28,930 nt of DNA from Raskinella chloraquaticus (SeqCode) (GTDB taxonomy: Bacteria > Pseudomonadota > Alphaproteobacteria > Rhizobiales > UBA4765): NCBI GenBank assembly GCA_002365175.1, contig DEZK01000021.1, forward strand, positions 35,648-64,577, given 5' to 3'. The notes beneath the pieces were generated by a model, which saw nothing but the letters and a program-made list of their open reading frames with translations, had not been told where the DNA came from and made no database searches. How positions within the stretch are numbered: position 1 is the stretch's first letter; each line of letters begins with the position of its first letter. Both the position numbers and the translations under genes were made by a program. Of this stretch, positions 1 to 7,985 are shown piece by piece.

Positions 1-2107
1 CCGCGTCGCGATCCTCGGCGAAAGCGTTGGCGGTGAGCGCAATGATCGGGCAGCGCGGCAGGCCTGCCTCCTCCTCCTCGGTGCGGATGATCCGGGCGGC
101 GGCGGCCCCGTCAAGTTCCGGCATCTGCACATCCATCAGCACCAGATCGAAGCGTTTGTTGCCATCGCCGTGTGGACCGACGCGCCACGCCTCGACAGCC
201 CCGCGTCCGTCGCTGACATGGACGACATGGTGACCGAGCTTTTCGATGAGGGCCTGCGCCAGCAAGGCGTTGATGGCGTTATCTTCGGCCAGCAGGATGG
301 ATAGAGGGGCGTGTTCATCAGGCGCGCGCGGCGTTTCGTCAAGCGGCATGCGCGGGTCGCTGGCTAGCGCGCTGTCGGGCAAAAGCTGGGCGATGAGCGA
401 TACCCGGCGGACCGGGCGCACCAGATAGGCATCGCATCCTTCGCTGCGTAGCGCAGCGATTTCACCGCGATCCGCGGGTGTAAGGAGCACAACGATGCGG
501 GGGCGGGCGCTGCAGCCGGCGCTCGACGCGATTATTTCACGCAAAGCGCTTCGGCCAAGCCGGCGATCCGCCAAAACCACGTGCGGCCAGCCCTCGCGGA
601 GTGCTGTCACCGCCTCTGCCGCGCTCCTTGCCAAACGCGCCTCTCCGCCGGCGCGTTGAATGTCTGCGGCTACCGTCCCTCCCTCGAAGACGCCCGCCGA
701 GACGATGAGAACATGGCGGCCGGCGAGTGTGTCCGGCGGTTTGAGGATCGACGCTTCATCGAAGAGTGGCAGATCGACGGAGAAAATAGACCCCGCTCCG
801 GGCTCGCTTTCGACCGCCACCCCACCGCCCATCGCCTCGACCAGGCGTTTGGTGATTGCCAGACCAAGACCGGTTCCGGCCGGACGTTTGAGATTGTGCT
901 GATCCACCTGTTCAAATTCGTTGAAGATACGCGACAACGCGCTTGCCGGAATGCCAACGCCCGTATCCTCGACGCGCAGCGCCAGATTACCCCCGAACCG
1001 CCTGGCGCGGACCACGACGCCGCCCCTGTCGGTAAACTTGACCGCGTTCGACACGAGATTCATCAGGATCTGCCTGATGCGCGTCGCATCACCCCGCACC
1101 TCGCATGGAATGTCGGGGTCGATCGAGGCCACCATCTCGATCCCTTTGGCATGGGCGCGCGGCGCCATGAGTTCAACGACCTCCTCGATGAGCGCCGGCA
1201 GATCGACGGGAAGACGGCGCAATTCAAGGTGGCCGGCTTCGATCTTGGAGAAATCGAGCAGATCATCGATGAGCGCAAGCAGGCTTTCACCCGATGTCTT
1301 CACCGCCCGGGCATAGGTCGTCTGTTCCGGGCTCAGATGTGTATCGATGAGCAGTGCCGCCATGCCCAGAATACCGTTGAGGGGCGTGCGCATCTCATGG
1401 CTCATGGTTGCCAGAAATCGCGATTTTGAATGGCTGGCGCTTTCGGCCTTTTCGCGTGCTTCGCGCAAAGCGCGCTCGCTCACCTTGCGCTCGGTGATGT
1501 CGCGCCCGACACTTTGCCACGCCACCACCGCACCTGACCGGTCGCGCACGGGGATTTCCACAAGCGAAAACCAGCGCGGACCGGCGATGGTCATCAGGCA
1601 ACAATCATTGCTGGCGTTGTTTTCCGTGTGGTCGGTGATGTCAAGGCGCTGGGGCTCGAAATGCGTCCCCAGCAGAGAGCCGCGCGGTTTGCCGAAGAGA
1701 AGGGAATAGGCATCGTTCACATAGCTGATGCGCCGATCAAGATCGCGACGGATGATCAGATCATCCTGGGCGTCGACCAGACCGCGATAGGATCGCTCGC
1801 TGGCCTGCAGGATGGCGATGCGCCGATCACGTTCCTCCACCAAGAGCTGAGCGGTCCGCGCGCTGTTGCGCACCTTCCTGAGGGCGATCATGAGCCGCCA
1901 GCCGATGGGAAGAAGGACGCAGGCAGCCGCGATCATGCCGATGGCGAGTGCAAAGACAATGGCAACCATCGGCTGCAGGCGCGCCATGAACACGGCAGCA
2001 CCCGCCAGCGAACCCAGAGCCAGCGATAAATAAATCGCCGGCACAAGGACACGCGGCAGACCGCTCAATGCCCCCGACAGGCGAATTTCACGAAAAAGCC
2101 AACGCAT
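1..2107 (-). CDS. PAS-containing hybrid sensor histidine kinase / response regulator (C-terminus cut by window edge)
   Basis: Inner-membrane hybrid kinase, read leftward without a stop for 702 codons to the window edge. ATG at 2107 follows a GGAG about 10 bases upstream. In order it shows two N-terminal membrane segments (about residues 17-40 and 44-65), a short charged linker, a PAS domain (about 85-200), a HisKA dimerisation domain with SHEMRTPLNG and phospho-acceptor His237, and a HATPase domain with the N box near 347, DTGVGIP near 379 and GTGLGLAI near 410. A first receiver-like domain (about 465-580) follows; it keeps an Asp in VLADRRLG but lacks the acidic pair and has Arg where the conserved Lys is expected. 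A second receiver has LLAEDNAIN near 606 and Asp659 in LMDVQMPELDG, and looks functional. An Hpt domain could lie beyond the edge. The input signal is unknown, and no partner regulator gene is adjacent on the visible side. Confidence 0.93.
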   Translation of the reverse strand, partial: MRWLFREIRLSGALSGLPRVLVPAIYLSLALGSLAGAAVFMARLQPMVAIVFALAIGMIAAACVLLPIGWRLMIALRKVRNSARTAQLLVEERDRRIAILQASERSYRGLVDAQDDLIIRRDLDRRISYVNDAYSLLFGKPRGSLLGTHFEPQRLDITDHTENNASNDCCLMTIAGPRWFSLVEIPVRDRSGAVVAWQSVGRDITERKVSERALREAREKAESASHSKSRFLATMSHEMRTPLNGILGMAALLIDTHLSPEQTTYARAVKTSGESLLALIDDLLDFSKIEAGHLELRRLPVDLPALIEEVVELMAPRAHAKGIEMVASIDPDIPCEVRGDATRIRQILMNLVSNAVKFTDRGGVVVRARRFGGNLALRVEDTGVGIPASALSRIFNEFEQVDQHNLKRPAGTGLGLAITKRLVEAMGGGVAVESEPGAGSIFSVDLPLFDEASILKPPDTLAGRHVLIVSAGVFEGGTVAADIQRAGGEARLARSAAEAVTALREGWPHVVLADRRLGRSALREIIASSAGCSARPRIVVLLTPADRGEIAALRSEGCDAYLVRPVRRVSLIAQLLPDSALASDPRMPLDETPRAPDEHAPLSILLAEDNAINALLAQALIEKLGHHVVHVSDGRGAVEAWRVGPHGDGNKRFDLVLMDVQMPELDGAAAARIIRTEEEEAGLPRCPIIALTANAFAEDRDA

Positions 2108-2176
2108 TGCCACAACGCTCCACCCTGAAACTAGCGCCGAAACCTTGCTTTTCCGTTTGCAAAGCCGTGTCGTGCG

Positions 2177-3709
2177 TCAGGCGGCGTGGGAGTTGCGGTC
2201 AACCAGCAGGCGGTAGGAGAGCGCTTCGGCGATGTGCGGGCGCGTGACCGCGCCTTTTCCTTCAAGGTCAGCCAGCGTGCGCGCCACCCGCAAGACCCGC
2301 GTCAGACCGCGGGCTGACAGGCGCATTTTCTGTGCGGCTTCATTCAGGAGTGTCAGACCCGATCCTTCGGGTTTGACGGCGGCCTCGATCAGGCTGTGCG
2401 GGGCGCGTGCATTGACACCGATTTCTGCAATATTCATCCGCGCATAACGCTCGCCTTGCATGTCCCGCGCCGTCCTCACCCGCGCTGCCACGGCGGCCGA
2501 ATTTTCGCTTGCCCCCGGTGTCAGCAGATCGCGCGCCGACACGGCCGGGACATCGACCATCAGGTCGACGCGGTCGAGGAAGGGCGCGCTGATCCGCCCC
2601 TGATAATCGTGAACGCAGGCCATGCCGCGCCGGCAGGTATGGCCGGGCTCGCCGTAGCGCCCGCAGCGGCACGGATTCATCGCCGCGATGAGCTGGAAGC
2701 GGGCAGGATAAGTGACACGGTAATTGGCTCGCGTCACCGAGACCTCGCCATTTTCCAGCGGCTGGCGCAGGGCATCAAGGACGCCGGGGACAAATTCCGG
2801 CAATTCATCGAGAAACAGCACACCGTGATGGGCAAGCGACACCTCGCCCGGGCGCGCTCTTAAGCCACCCCCCACCAGCGAGGCCATGCTGGCCGAGTGG
2901 TGCGGGCTGCGAAAAGGCCGGCGATCGGTCAGCGCCCCCTCTGCAAGTTCGCCGGCAATCGAATGCACCATCGACACGTCGAGCAGCTCGCGCGGGCCAA
3001 GCGGCGGCAGGATGGACGGCAGCCGCTGCGCCAGCATTGATTTTCCGGCCCCCGGCGGCCCGACCATCAGCAGATTGTGGCCACCGGCTGCCGCCACCTC
3101 AAGGGCGCGCCGCGCGCTTTCCTGCCCGCGCACATCCGCCAGATCGAAGCCATTGCCTTCATTTGGCGCCATGGCCGGCTTGGGGCGGGCAAGCAATTGC
3201 GTGCCGCGCAGATGGTTGATGAGGGCAATCAGATTGGGCGCCGCCAGGATTTCGACGTCATCGCCCGCCCATGCCGCTTCCGGGCCGCTTTTGGCCGGAC
3301 AGATGAGGCGATGGCCCTGGGCACTGGCGGCGATCGCTGCCGGCAGCACGCCGGTCACCGGGCTGATCGCCCCGTCGAGCGCCAGCTCGCCCAGCACCGT
3401 CGCGCCGTCAATCGCATCGCTTGGCACGGCGCCAAGGGCTGCCATCAGCGCCAGCGCGATAGGCAGATCGTAATGGCTGCCTTCTTTGGGCAGGTCGGCT
3501 GGCGCCAGATTGATGGTGATGCGCCGCGCCGGCAGCGACAGGCCGGAGGCAATCAGCGCCGAGCGCACCCGCTCCCGGCTCTCCGCCACCGCCTTGTCGG
3601 GCAGGCCGACGATGTTGAAGGCGTTAAGCCCCGGCGCCACATGGACCTGAACGTCCACAGGCCGGGCTTCAATCCCGATAAAGGCAACTGTCGAAACGCG
3701 CGAAACCAT
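2177..3709 (-). CDS. comM: YifB/ComM family Mg-chelatase-like AAA+ ATPase
   Basis: A 510-residue protein of the YifB/ComM family, the usual full length. An N-terminal Lon-protease-like fold (about 1-170, with the characteristic AFNIVGLPDKAVAESRERVR stretch) is followed by an AAA+ Mg-chelatase domain with Walker A GPPGAGKS at 217-224 and Walker B LFLDE near 298-302. Four cysteines (347, 349, 359, 365; CRCG...C...C) form the small metal-binding motif typical of the family. In naturally transformable bacteria ComM is a helicase that promotes branch migration during integration of incoming DNA. Its role in non-transformable alphaproteobacteria is less clear. It follows gshB on the same strand (77 bases between) and precedes the kinase gene (69 bases between). 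The start lacks a strong ribosome-binding site. Confidence 0.95.
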   Translation of the reverse strand: MVSRVSTVAFIGIEARPVDVQVHVAPGLNAFNIVGLPDKAVAESRERVRSALIASGLSLPARRITINLAPADLPKEGSHYDLPIALALMAALGAVPSDAIDGATVLGELALDGAISPVTGVLPAAIAASAQGHRLICPAKSGPEAAWAGDDVEILAAPNLIALINHLRGTQLLARPKPAMAPNEGNGFDLADVRGQESARRALEVAAAGGHNLLMVGPPGAGKSMLAQRLPSILPPLGPRELLDVSMVHSIAGELAEGALTDRRPFRSPHHSASMASLVGGGLRARPGEVSLAHHGVLFLDELPEFVPGVLDALRQPLENGEVSVTRANYRVTYPARFQLIAAMNPCRCGRYGEPGHTCRRGMACVHDYQGRISAPFLDRVDLMVDVPAVSARDLLTPGASENSAAVAARVRTARDMQGERYARMNIAEIGVNARAPHSLIEAAVKPEGSGLTLLNEAAQKMRLSARGLTRVLRVARTLADLEGKGAVTRPHIAEALSYRLLVDRNSHAA

Positions 3710-3786
3710 GACACTTAAGCCCCGAATAAAAGCAGGCTAGCAGAGGGTTCATCAAAAGAAAAGAACGAAGTAAGAACGAATGCGTC

Positions 3787-4725
3787 TTACCGGTAAGCCT
3801 CTATCGCGTCCCACACTTTCGGTGCCAGATCCGGCCCGCCGATGCGCTTGATGGCGCGGATGCCCGTCGGCGCCGTGACGTTGATCTCGGTGAGATTGCC
3901 GGCAATGACGTCGATGCCAACCAGGATCAGTCCCATCTCCTTCAGCGACGGGCCGATGGTCTCGCAGATTTCCCGTTCGCGCTCCGTCAGATAGGTGGCG
4001 GTGGCGGCCCCCCCGCGCACCATGTTCGAGCGCAGATCGTTTTCAGCCGGCACCCGGTTGACGGCCCCGGCAAAGACGCCGTCGATGAGGATGATGCGCT
4101 TGTCGCCATCCTTCACCTCTTTGAGGAAGCGCTGCACCACCCAGGGCTCGCGGTAGGAGGTTGAAAAAATATCGTAGAGCGAGCCGAAATTGAGATCATC
4201 GCGGGTGATCCGCACCACCGCCGCCCCGCCATGGCCGTAAAGCGGCTTCATCACGATATCCCCGAATTCACGGCGGAAGGCCTCGATATCGCTTTTGTCG
4301 CGGGTGATGAGGGTTGGCGGCATCAATTGCGGGAATTGCGTGACGAAGATTTTTTCCGGCGCGTTGCGCACCTGGCGCGGATTGTTGACCACCAGCGTTT
4401 TCGGATGGACGCGCTCCAGAAGGTGGGTCGCGGTGATGTAGTGAAGATCAAAGGGCGGGTCCTGGCGCATCAGCACCACGTCGAACTCGTCCATGTCGCG
4501 CAACTGCGCCGGCCCGGCGGTGAAATGATCGCCTTCAATGTCGCGCACGCTGAGCGGCTGGACATGGGCAAACACCCGGCCATCGCGCATCGACAATTGG
4601 TCGGGCGTGTAGAAGGACAGTTCGTGGCCGCGCTGCTGCGCTTCGAGCAGCAGGGCAAATCCGCTATCCCCGGCAATCCGGATCCGCTCGATCGGGTCCA
4701 TCTGCATGGCGACGTTCAAAGCCAT
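3787..4725 (-). CDS. gshB: Glutathione synthetase
   Basis: ATP-grasp ligase that joins gamma-glutamylcysteine and glycine to make glutathione in the cytosol. The 312 residues match the usual prokaryotic GshB length. The N-terminal MQMDPIERI, the RQDPPFDLHYI substrate-domain segment, the ATP-grasp lysine segment VMKPLYGHGGAAV near residue 157 and the metal-binding EINVTAPTGI near the C-terminus are all family hallmarks. The ATG is preceded by AAGGAG with 6 bases of spacing, which fixes the start. It lies 31 bases downstream of yraN in the leftward rsmI-yraN-gshB run, an arrangement common in alphaproteobacteria. The first glutathione enzyme (gshA) is not in the window. Confidence 0.97.
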   Translation of the reverse strand: MALNVAMQMDPIERIRIAGDSGFALLLEAQQRGHELSFYTPDQLSMRDGRVFAHVQPLSVRDIEGDHFTAGPAQLRDMDEFDVVLMRQDPPFDLHYITATHLLERVHPKTLVVNNPRQVRNAPEKIFVTQFPQLMPPTLITRDKSDIEAFRREFGDIVMKPLYGHGGAAVVRITRDDLNFGSLYDIFSTSYREPWVVQRFLKEVKDGDKRIILIDGVFAGAVNRVPAENDLRSNMVRGGAATATYLTEREREICETIGPSLKEMGLILVGIDVIAGNLTEINVTAPTGIRAIKRIGGPDLAPKVWDAIEAYR

Positions 4726-4756
4726 CCGGCTCTCCTTGATTTATCGTCAGACCTGT

Positions 4757-5128
4757 TCACGATCCAAAGACCCCGGCATCGTGACGCGGGAAGCCAAGCG
4801 GCGTGACGGATACCACGTCAAAGCGCATCTCCTCTTGGGCGAAAGCAGCGTGGCGCGCAAGCCACCAGCCGGCGGCCCCGATGATGCGCTGCTGCTGGCG
4901 TGGCGTCACCGCGTCAAGGGCTGCCTCTCGCTGCCCTCGTTGTTTGACCTCGATGAAAGCGATAATGCCGCCCCGTTTGACAATGAGATCGATCTCTCCC
5001 AAGGGGGTCCGCGCCCGCTGGGCAAGCACGCGATACCCCTTGCAGACGAGCAGCGCCGTTGCTGCCCATTCCGCCAGCCGGCCGCGTCGTTCCGCCTTTT
5101 GACGGCGACGCGTCTCAGGGTTCGTCAT
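4757..5128 (-). CDS. YraN family (UPF0102) nuclease-fold protein
   Basis: A small protein of the UPF0102/YraN family, which has a restriction-endonuclease-like fold. I placed the start at ATG 5128 (MTNPETRRRQKAERRG), giving 123 residues, the usual length. The upstream ATG at 5206 would lie deep inside rsmI. The signature segments are visible: the RRGRLAEWAA N-terminal helix, then GEIDLIVKRGGIIAFIEVKQR, whose Asp, Glu and Lys form the nuclease-like core. The 14-base overlap with the end of rsmI and the lack of a clear ribosome-binding site suggest translational coupling. The biochemical role of YraN is not established, although its conserved neighbourhood with rsmI is typical. Confidence 0.93.
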   Translation of the reverse strand: MTNPETRRRQKAERRGRLAEWAATALLVCKGYRVLAQRARTPLGEIDLIVKRGGIIAFIEVKQRGQREAALDAVTPRQQQRIIGAAGWWLARHAAFAQEEMRFDVVSVTPLGFPRHDAGVFGS

Positions 5129-6047
5129 GACGCCCGAGCGCCAGTGCGCGCGCATAAATCTCGCGCCGTGATATCCCGAAAGCACCGGCGATTTCCGCCG
5201 TGGCATCCTTGAGGCTGAGGCGTTTCAGCGCGGCTTTCAGCGCTTCCTCAACGTCTTCCGGTGATACTTTTTCAACGAGTGGCGGGCCGACGACAAGGAC
5301 AATCTCGCCCTTGGGCTCGATCCCGGCAAAACGCTCCGCCAGCTCGGGAAGCGTTCCGCGTTCGACCGTTTCATGAAGCTTCGTCAGTTCGCGGCACATG
5401 GCGACCGGCCGCGCGCCAAGGCAGGTCGCCAGATCGGCCAGACTGTCAGCGAGCCGCGGGCCGGTTTCAAAGAAAACCAGCGAACTGGGCACGCGCGCCA
5501 GCTCATCAATCCGTCCGCGACGCGACGCGCCTTTGGCTGGCAGAAAGCCGGCAAAGAAAAAGCAATCCGTCGGCAGTCCCGCGACCATCAGCGCCGTGAG
5601 CGCGGCGGATGGTCCGGGTACGGGAATGAGCACGTGGCCGGCTGCGGCTGATTCGCGCACCAGGCGAAAGCCCGGATCGGACACCAGCGGTGTCCCGGCA
5701 TCCGAAACCAGGGCGATGGCCGCGCCTTCCGCCAGTCGCGCCAGGATTTTCGGGCGCTGGGCGGCGGCGTTATGTTCGTGATAGGGCGTCATGGCAACGT
5801 CGATGCCGTAATGGGTGAGAAGCCGCCCGGTGACGCGTGTATCCTCGCAGGCAACGAGATCAACGCCTGCCAGCGTCTTCAACGCTCTGAGCGTGATGTC
5901 GTCGAGATGGCCGATCGGTGTTGCCACCACATGCAACCCCGGCGCCGTGCGCCCGACGATCAGACGCTGGCCGGCGACAAGGACACTGCGCTGGCTGACG
6001 GCAAGAGCGGATGGTTCGGCATCTGCCCACTGACGCTCTCTTGGCAT
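5115..6047 (-). CDS. rsmI: 16S rRNA (cytidine-1402-2'-O) methyltransferase
   Basis: SAM-dependent methyltransferase of the tetrapyrrole-methylase fold that 2'-O-methylates C1402 in the decoding centre of 16S rRNA. The 310-residue length is normal for RsmI. LHVVATPIGHLDDITLRAL marks the first SAM-binding strand, and the glycine-rich SDAGTPLVSDPG loop and a VPGPSA segment follow. The C-terminal region ends in a helix-turn-helix-like tail (GISRREIYARALAL). The ATG at 6047 follows GGGAGG with 9 bases of spacing, so the start is well supported. It heads the leftward rsmI-yraN-gshB cluster and is divergent from the PBP activator gene, as often seen in this order. Confidence 0.96.
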   Translation of the reverse strand: MPRERQWADAEPSALAVSQRSVLVAGQRLIVGRTAPGLHVVATPIGHLDDITLRALKTLAGVDLVACEDTRVTGRLLTHYGIDVAMTPYHEHNAAAQRPKILARLAEGAAIALVSDAGTPLVSDPGFRLVRESAAAGHVLIPVPGPSAALTALMVAGLPTDCFFFAGFLPAKGASRRGRIDELARVPSSLVFFETGPRLADSLADLATCLGARPVAMCRELTKLHETVERGTLPELAERFAGIEPKGEIVLVVGPPLVEKVSPEDVEEALKAALKRLSLKDATAEIAGAFGISRREIYARALALGRHDEP

Positions 6048-6234
6048 TTGCGCGGACCTCCCCTAGATTGATCACCTCATCGTGACCGGGCCAGCCGCAG
6101 GCGCTGTGGCGGCTTTCCCTGAAGGCACATGCGTTACCGGCACATGTGCAGCATTGCCGCCGGAGTGATGTCATTCAAATGGTATTCTGTCCACGCGCTT
6201 GAGCAGATATGAGACGATCGTGAAGAAAACGAGC
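6048..6234. promoter_or_regulatory. Divergent intergenic region between rsmI and the PBP activator gene
   Basis: This 187-base spacer must carry the start signals for two divergent transcripts. I see a good ribosome-binding site for rsmI, a direct repeat GCACATG at 6125-6131 and 6140-6146 (15 bases apart), and a perfect 10-base palindrome GCACATGTGC at 6140-6149. I could not identify a convincing -35/-10 pair for either gene. Confidence 0.35.
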
Positions 6235-7476
6235 ATGAAGCGCACGAAACCACCGGCATCCTCAGCTGAGCATCAAAGCGGTCAGATTGACCGGCGGGTG
6301 GCGCTTCTGGGTGTTTCTGCCGGAACCCTGACGCTTGCCGGCTGCCTGTCGGCTCCCAATCCGTTTTCCAGCGGTCAATCGGCGGCGCCGACCCCGCCCC
6401 CGCCCATCGCCCAGCCGCCAGCCCAGACCATTGGCGAGGGCACCGTCCCAGGCGCCCTCATCCTGCCGTTGAGCGCCAGTGGCAATGCCGGGCGTGCCGC
6501 TCAATCGATGCGGGGCGCCGCCGAGCTGGCGATTGCCGAATTCCAGTCGCCGGATGTGAAGATTTATGTCTTCGATGATCAGGGAACCCCGCAGGGTGCC
6601 CAGGAAGCAGCGCAGCGGGCGATGCAGATCAACCCGCAATTCATTCTGGGCCCCCTCTTCGCGCCAGCCGTTCAGGCGGTGGCCCAGGTGGTGCGCCCGA
6701 CAGGCGTCCCCGTCATCGCCTTTTCAACCGATGAAGCTGTCGCGACGCGCGGCGTCTATCTGTTGTCGTTTCTGCCCTCAACCGACGTTGCCCGCATCAT
6801 CGGCTACGCTTCGTCGCAAGGGCGCAAGAACATCGCCGCCCTGTTGCCAGACGATGCCTATGGCTCGGTCGTTGACGGCGAACTGCGCACGCGAGCGACC
6901 GCGGCCGGTGCCCGTATCGTCGCCCTTGAGCGCTATCCGCTTGATCGGGCCAAGATGCAGGAGCCGATCCGTCGCCTCATTCCCGCGTTGAAGGATGCCG
7001 ATGCGCTGTTCATCCCCGACGGAGCGGATGCGGTCGCGCTGGTGCTGGATTCGCTGCGCATCGCCCAGGCGCCGCTGGCCAATCTGAAATTGCTGGGCAC
7101 GGGCCGCTGGGATGATCCGCGCCTGTTTCAGAATCCGCTCGCCAATGGCGGTTGGTTTGCTGCTCCTGACGGCGCCGGCTTTCAGCAATTCGGCACCCGC
7201 TACCGCAGCCGTTTCACCAGCGGCGGCGATCCCGCGCGCACCGCGTCGCTGGCCTATGATGCGACATTGCTGATGGCCGCCCTGTCGCGCCAGCCAGGTG
7301 ATGGGCAGCGCTTCGGCGAGGCGGCATTGACCAACCCGAATGGTTTTGCCGGCATTGATGGTATTTTCCGCTTCAACGCCCGTGGCCTCAACGAGCGGGG
7401 CATCGCCGTGCTTGAAGTGCGGCGCGGCACATCGGTGGCGATCAGTCCGGCACCGCGCAGCTTTGCCGCTGGCTGA
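6235..7476 (+). CDS. Penicillin-binding protein activator (LpoA/LppC-like lipoprotein)
   Basis: An exported lipoprotein with a type-1 periplasmic binding-protein fold, the family annotated as penicillin-binding protein activator (LppC/LpoA-like). I chose ATG 6235 (MKRTKPPASS); in-frame TTG 6199 and GTG 6220 are alternatives. The 413-residue product starts with a basic region containing DRRVALLG, a hydrophobic stretch and the lipobox LTLAGC with the lipidated Cys at residue 37. A Pro/Ala-rich linker follows. The binding-protein domain begins at GALILPLSASGNAGRAAQSMRGAAELA and continues with VYVFDDQGTP-like and FILGPLFAPAVQAVA segments. In enterobacteria LpoA activates PBP1A from the outer membrane. 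That role here is inferred from the fold and from the neighbouring rsmI-yraN context, which is the usual one for this gene. Confidence 0.87.
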   Translation: MKRTKPPASSAEHQSGQIDRRVALLGVSAGTLTLAGCLSAPNPFSSGQSAAPTPPPPIAQPPAQTIGEGTVPGALILPLSASGNAGRAAQSMRGAAELAIAEFQSPDVKIYVFDDQGTPQGAQEAAQRAMQINPQFILGPLFAPAVQAVAQVVRPTGVPVIAFSTDEAVATRGVYLLSFLPSTDVARIIGYASSQGRKNIAALLPDDAYGSVVDGELRTRATAAGARIVALERYPLDRAKMQEPIRRLIPALKDADALFIPDGADAVALVLDSLRIAQAPLANLKLLGTGRWDDPRLFQNPLANGGWFAAPDGAGFQQFGTRYRSRFTSGGDPARTASLAYDATLLMAALSRQPGDGQRFGEAALTNPNGFAGIDGIFRFNARGLNERGIAVLEVRRGTSVAISPAPRSFAAG

Positions 7477-7533
7477 GGCCCGGTTTGGTCCCGTAGCCGG
7501 GCATCCGTCGTGCAGCGGCTGGGGTTGCGACCC

Positions 7534-7639
7534 TAGAGCATCATCCCGCCAGGTGGATACCGGCTGGCGGAAAAAGATGATGAGAAAGCAATAATCTAGA
7601 GCAAAAATCCGTTCCAACTTGATCGGATTTTGCTCTAGA
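7534..7639. repeat. RIME-like intergenic double palindrome
   Basis: Two adjacent imperfect palindromes make a compact element of about 106 bases. The first pairs CATCATCCCGCCAG (from 7539) with CTGGCGGAAAAAGATGATG (ending 7582), with GTGGATAC in the loop. The second pairs TCTAGAGCAAAAATCCG (7595-7611) with CGGATTTTGCTCTAGA (7624-7639). Size, two-palindrome layout and sequence style match the RIME (Rhizobium-specific intergenic mosaic element) type that I know from Hyphomicrobiales genomes. The right arm covers the stop codon of the Lrp-like gene. It may form strong mRNA hairpins between the converging genes. I see no second copy in the window. Confidence 0.75.
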
Positions 7640-7871
7640 ACGCCTTGAAACAGATAATCGTCCGCGTGTCCTTGATGCCGGTAAAGCGCTGCACATGATC
7701 GGCGACGAACTGGCCGATATCGACGTCGACAGGAACATAGAATTTGACCAGAAGGTCGAAATCTCCGGCTGTCGAATAGATTTCCGAAGCAATTTCCGCG
7801 TCCGCGATCGCCGTCGCGACGTCGTAAGTGCGACCCAGTTCGCATTTGATCTGCATGAAAAACGGACGCAT
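7635..7871 (-). CDS. Stand-alone Lrp/AsnC ligand-binding (RAM) domain protein
   Basis: A 78-residue protein made only of the ligand-binding/oligomerisation domain of Lrp/AsnC regulators, with no helix-turn-helix. ATG 7871 is preceded by GGAGGA with 6 bases of spacing; a TTG two codons upstream is less likely. The pattern fits a RAM domain: an N-terminal beta strand (FFMQIKCELG), an amphipathic helix, EIYSTAGDFDLLVKFYV, then GQFVADHVQRFTGIKDTRTIICF. Single-domain proteins of this kind are widespread in alphaproteobacteria. They probably bind amino acids or pair with full-length Lrp proteins, but their function is largely unproven. Its stop codon lies in the RIME-like repeat. A TATAAT promoter with an inverted repeat at the -35 position lies upstream. 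Confidence 0.92.
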   Translation of the reverse strand: MRPFFMQIKCELGRTYDVATAIADAEIASEIYSTAGDFDLLVKFYVPVDVDIGQFVADHVQRFTGIKDTRTIICFKAF

Positions 7872-7893
7872 GGACAATCCTCCGGATGCCGGG

Positions 7894-7932
7894 ATGGCAG
7901 ATTATACGAGCGGTTTTGTGCCAGACCCTGGC
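7894..7932 (-). promoter_or_regulatory. Candidate promoter and operator of the Lrp-like gene
   Basis: On the minus strand a perfect TATAAT lies at 7906-7901, about 30 bases before the ATG at 7871, so transcription would start near 7894. No good -35 hexamer is present at the expected distance. Instead the perfect inverted repeat GCCAG-N3-CTGGC (7920-7932) is centred there. A weak -35 box overlaid by a dyad suggests a regulated promoter, but the binding protein is unknown. Confidence 0.45.
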
Positions 7933-7985
7933 GCAACGCAAGTACCGACCAGACCTGGCGCTGGCCGGCCCTGCAGCATCTCGCC

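Noticed and set aside
581..1429. Rightward open frame of 282 codons
   Set aside because: It runs antisense to the kinase gene, whose PAS, HisKA, HATPase and receiver motifs are unmistakable on the minus strand. Its own product has no recognisable features.
7479..7502. GCCCGG...CCGGGC stem after the lipoprotein gene as a terminator
   Set aside because: The loop is long and no T run follows. The nearby RIME-like hairpins are stronger candidates for ending transcription.
6778..7941. Leftward open frame of 387 codons
   Set aside because: It lies antisense to the lipoprotein gene and runs through the repeat and the Lrp-like gene. Its composition (rich in Arg, Gly and His) is that of a high-GC shadow frame.
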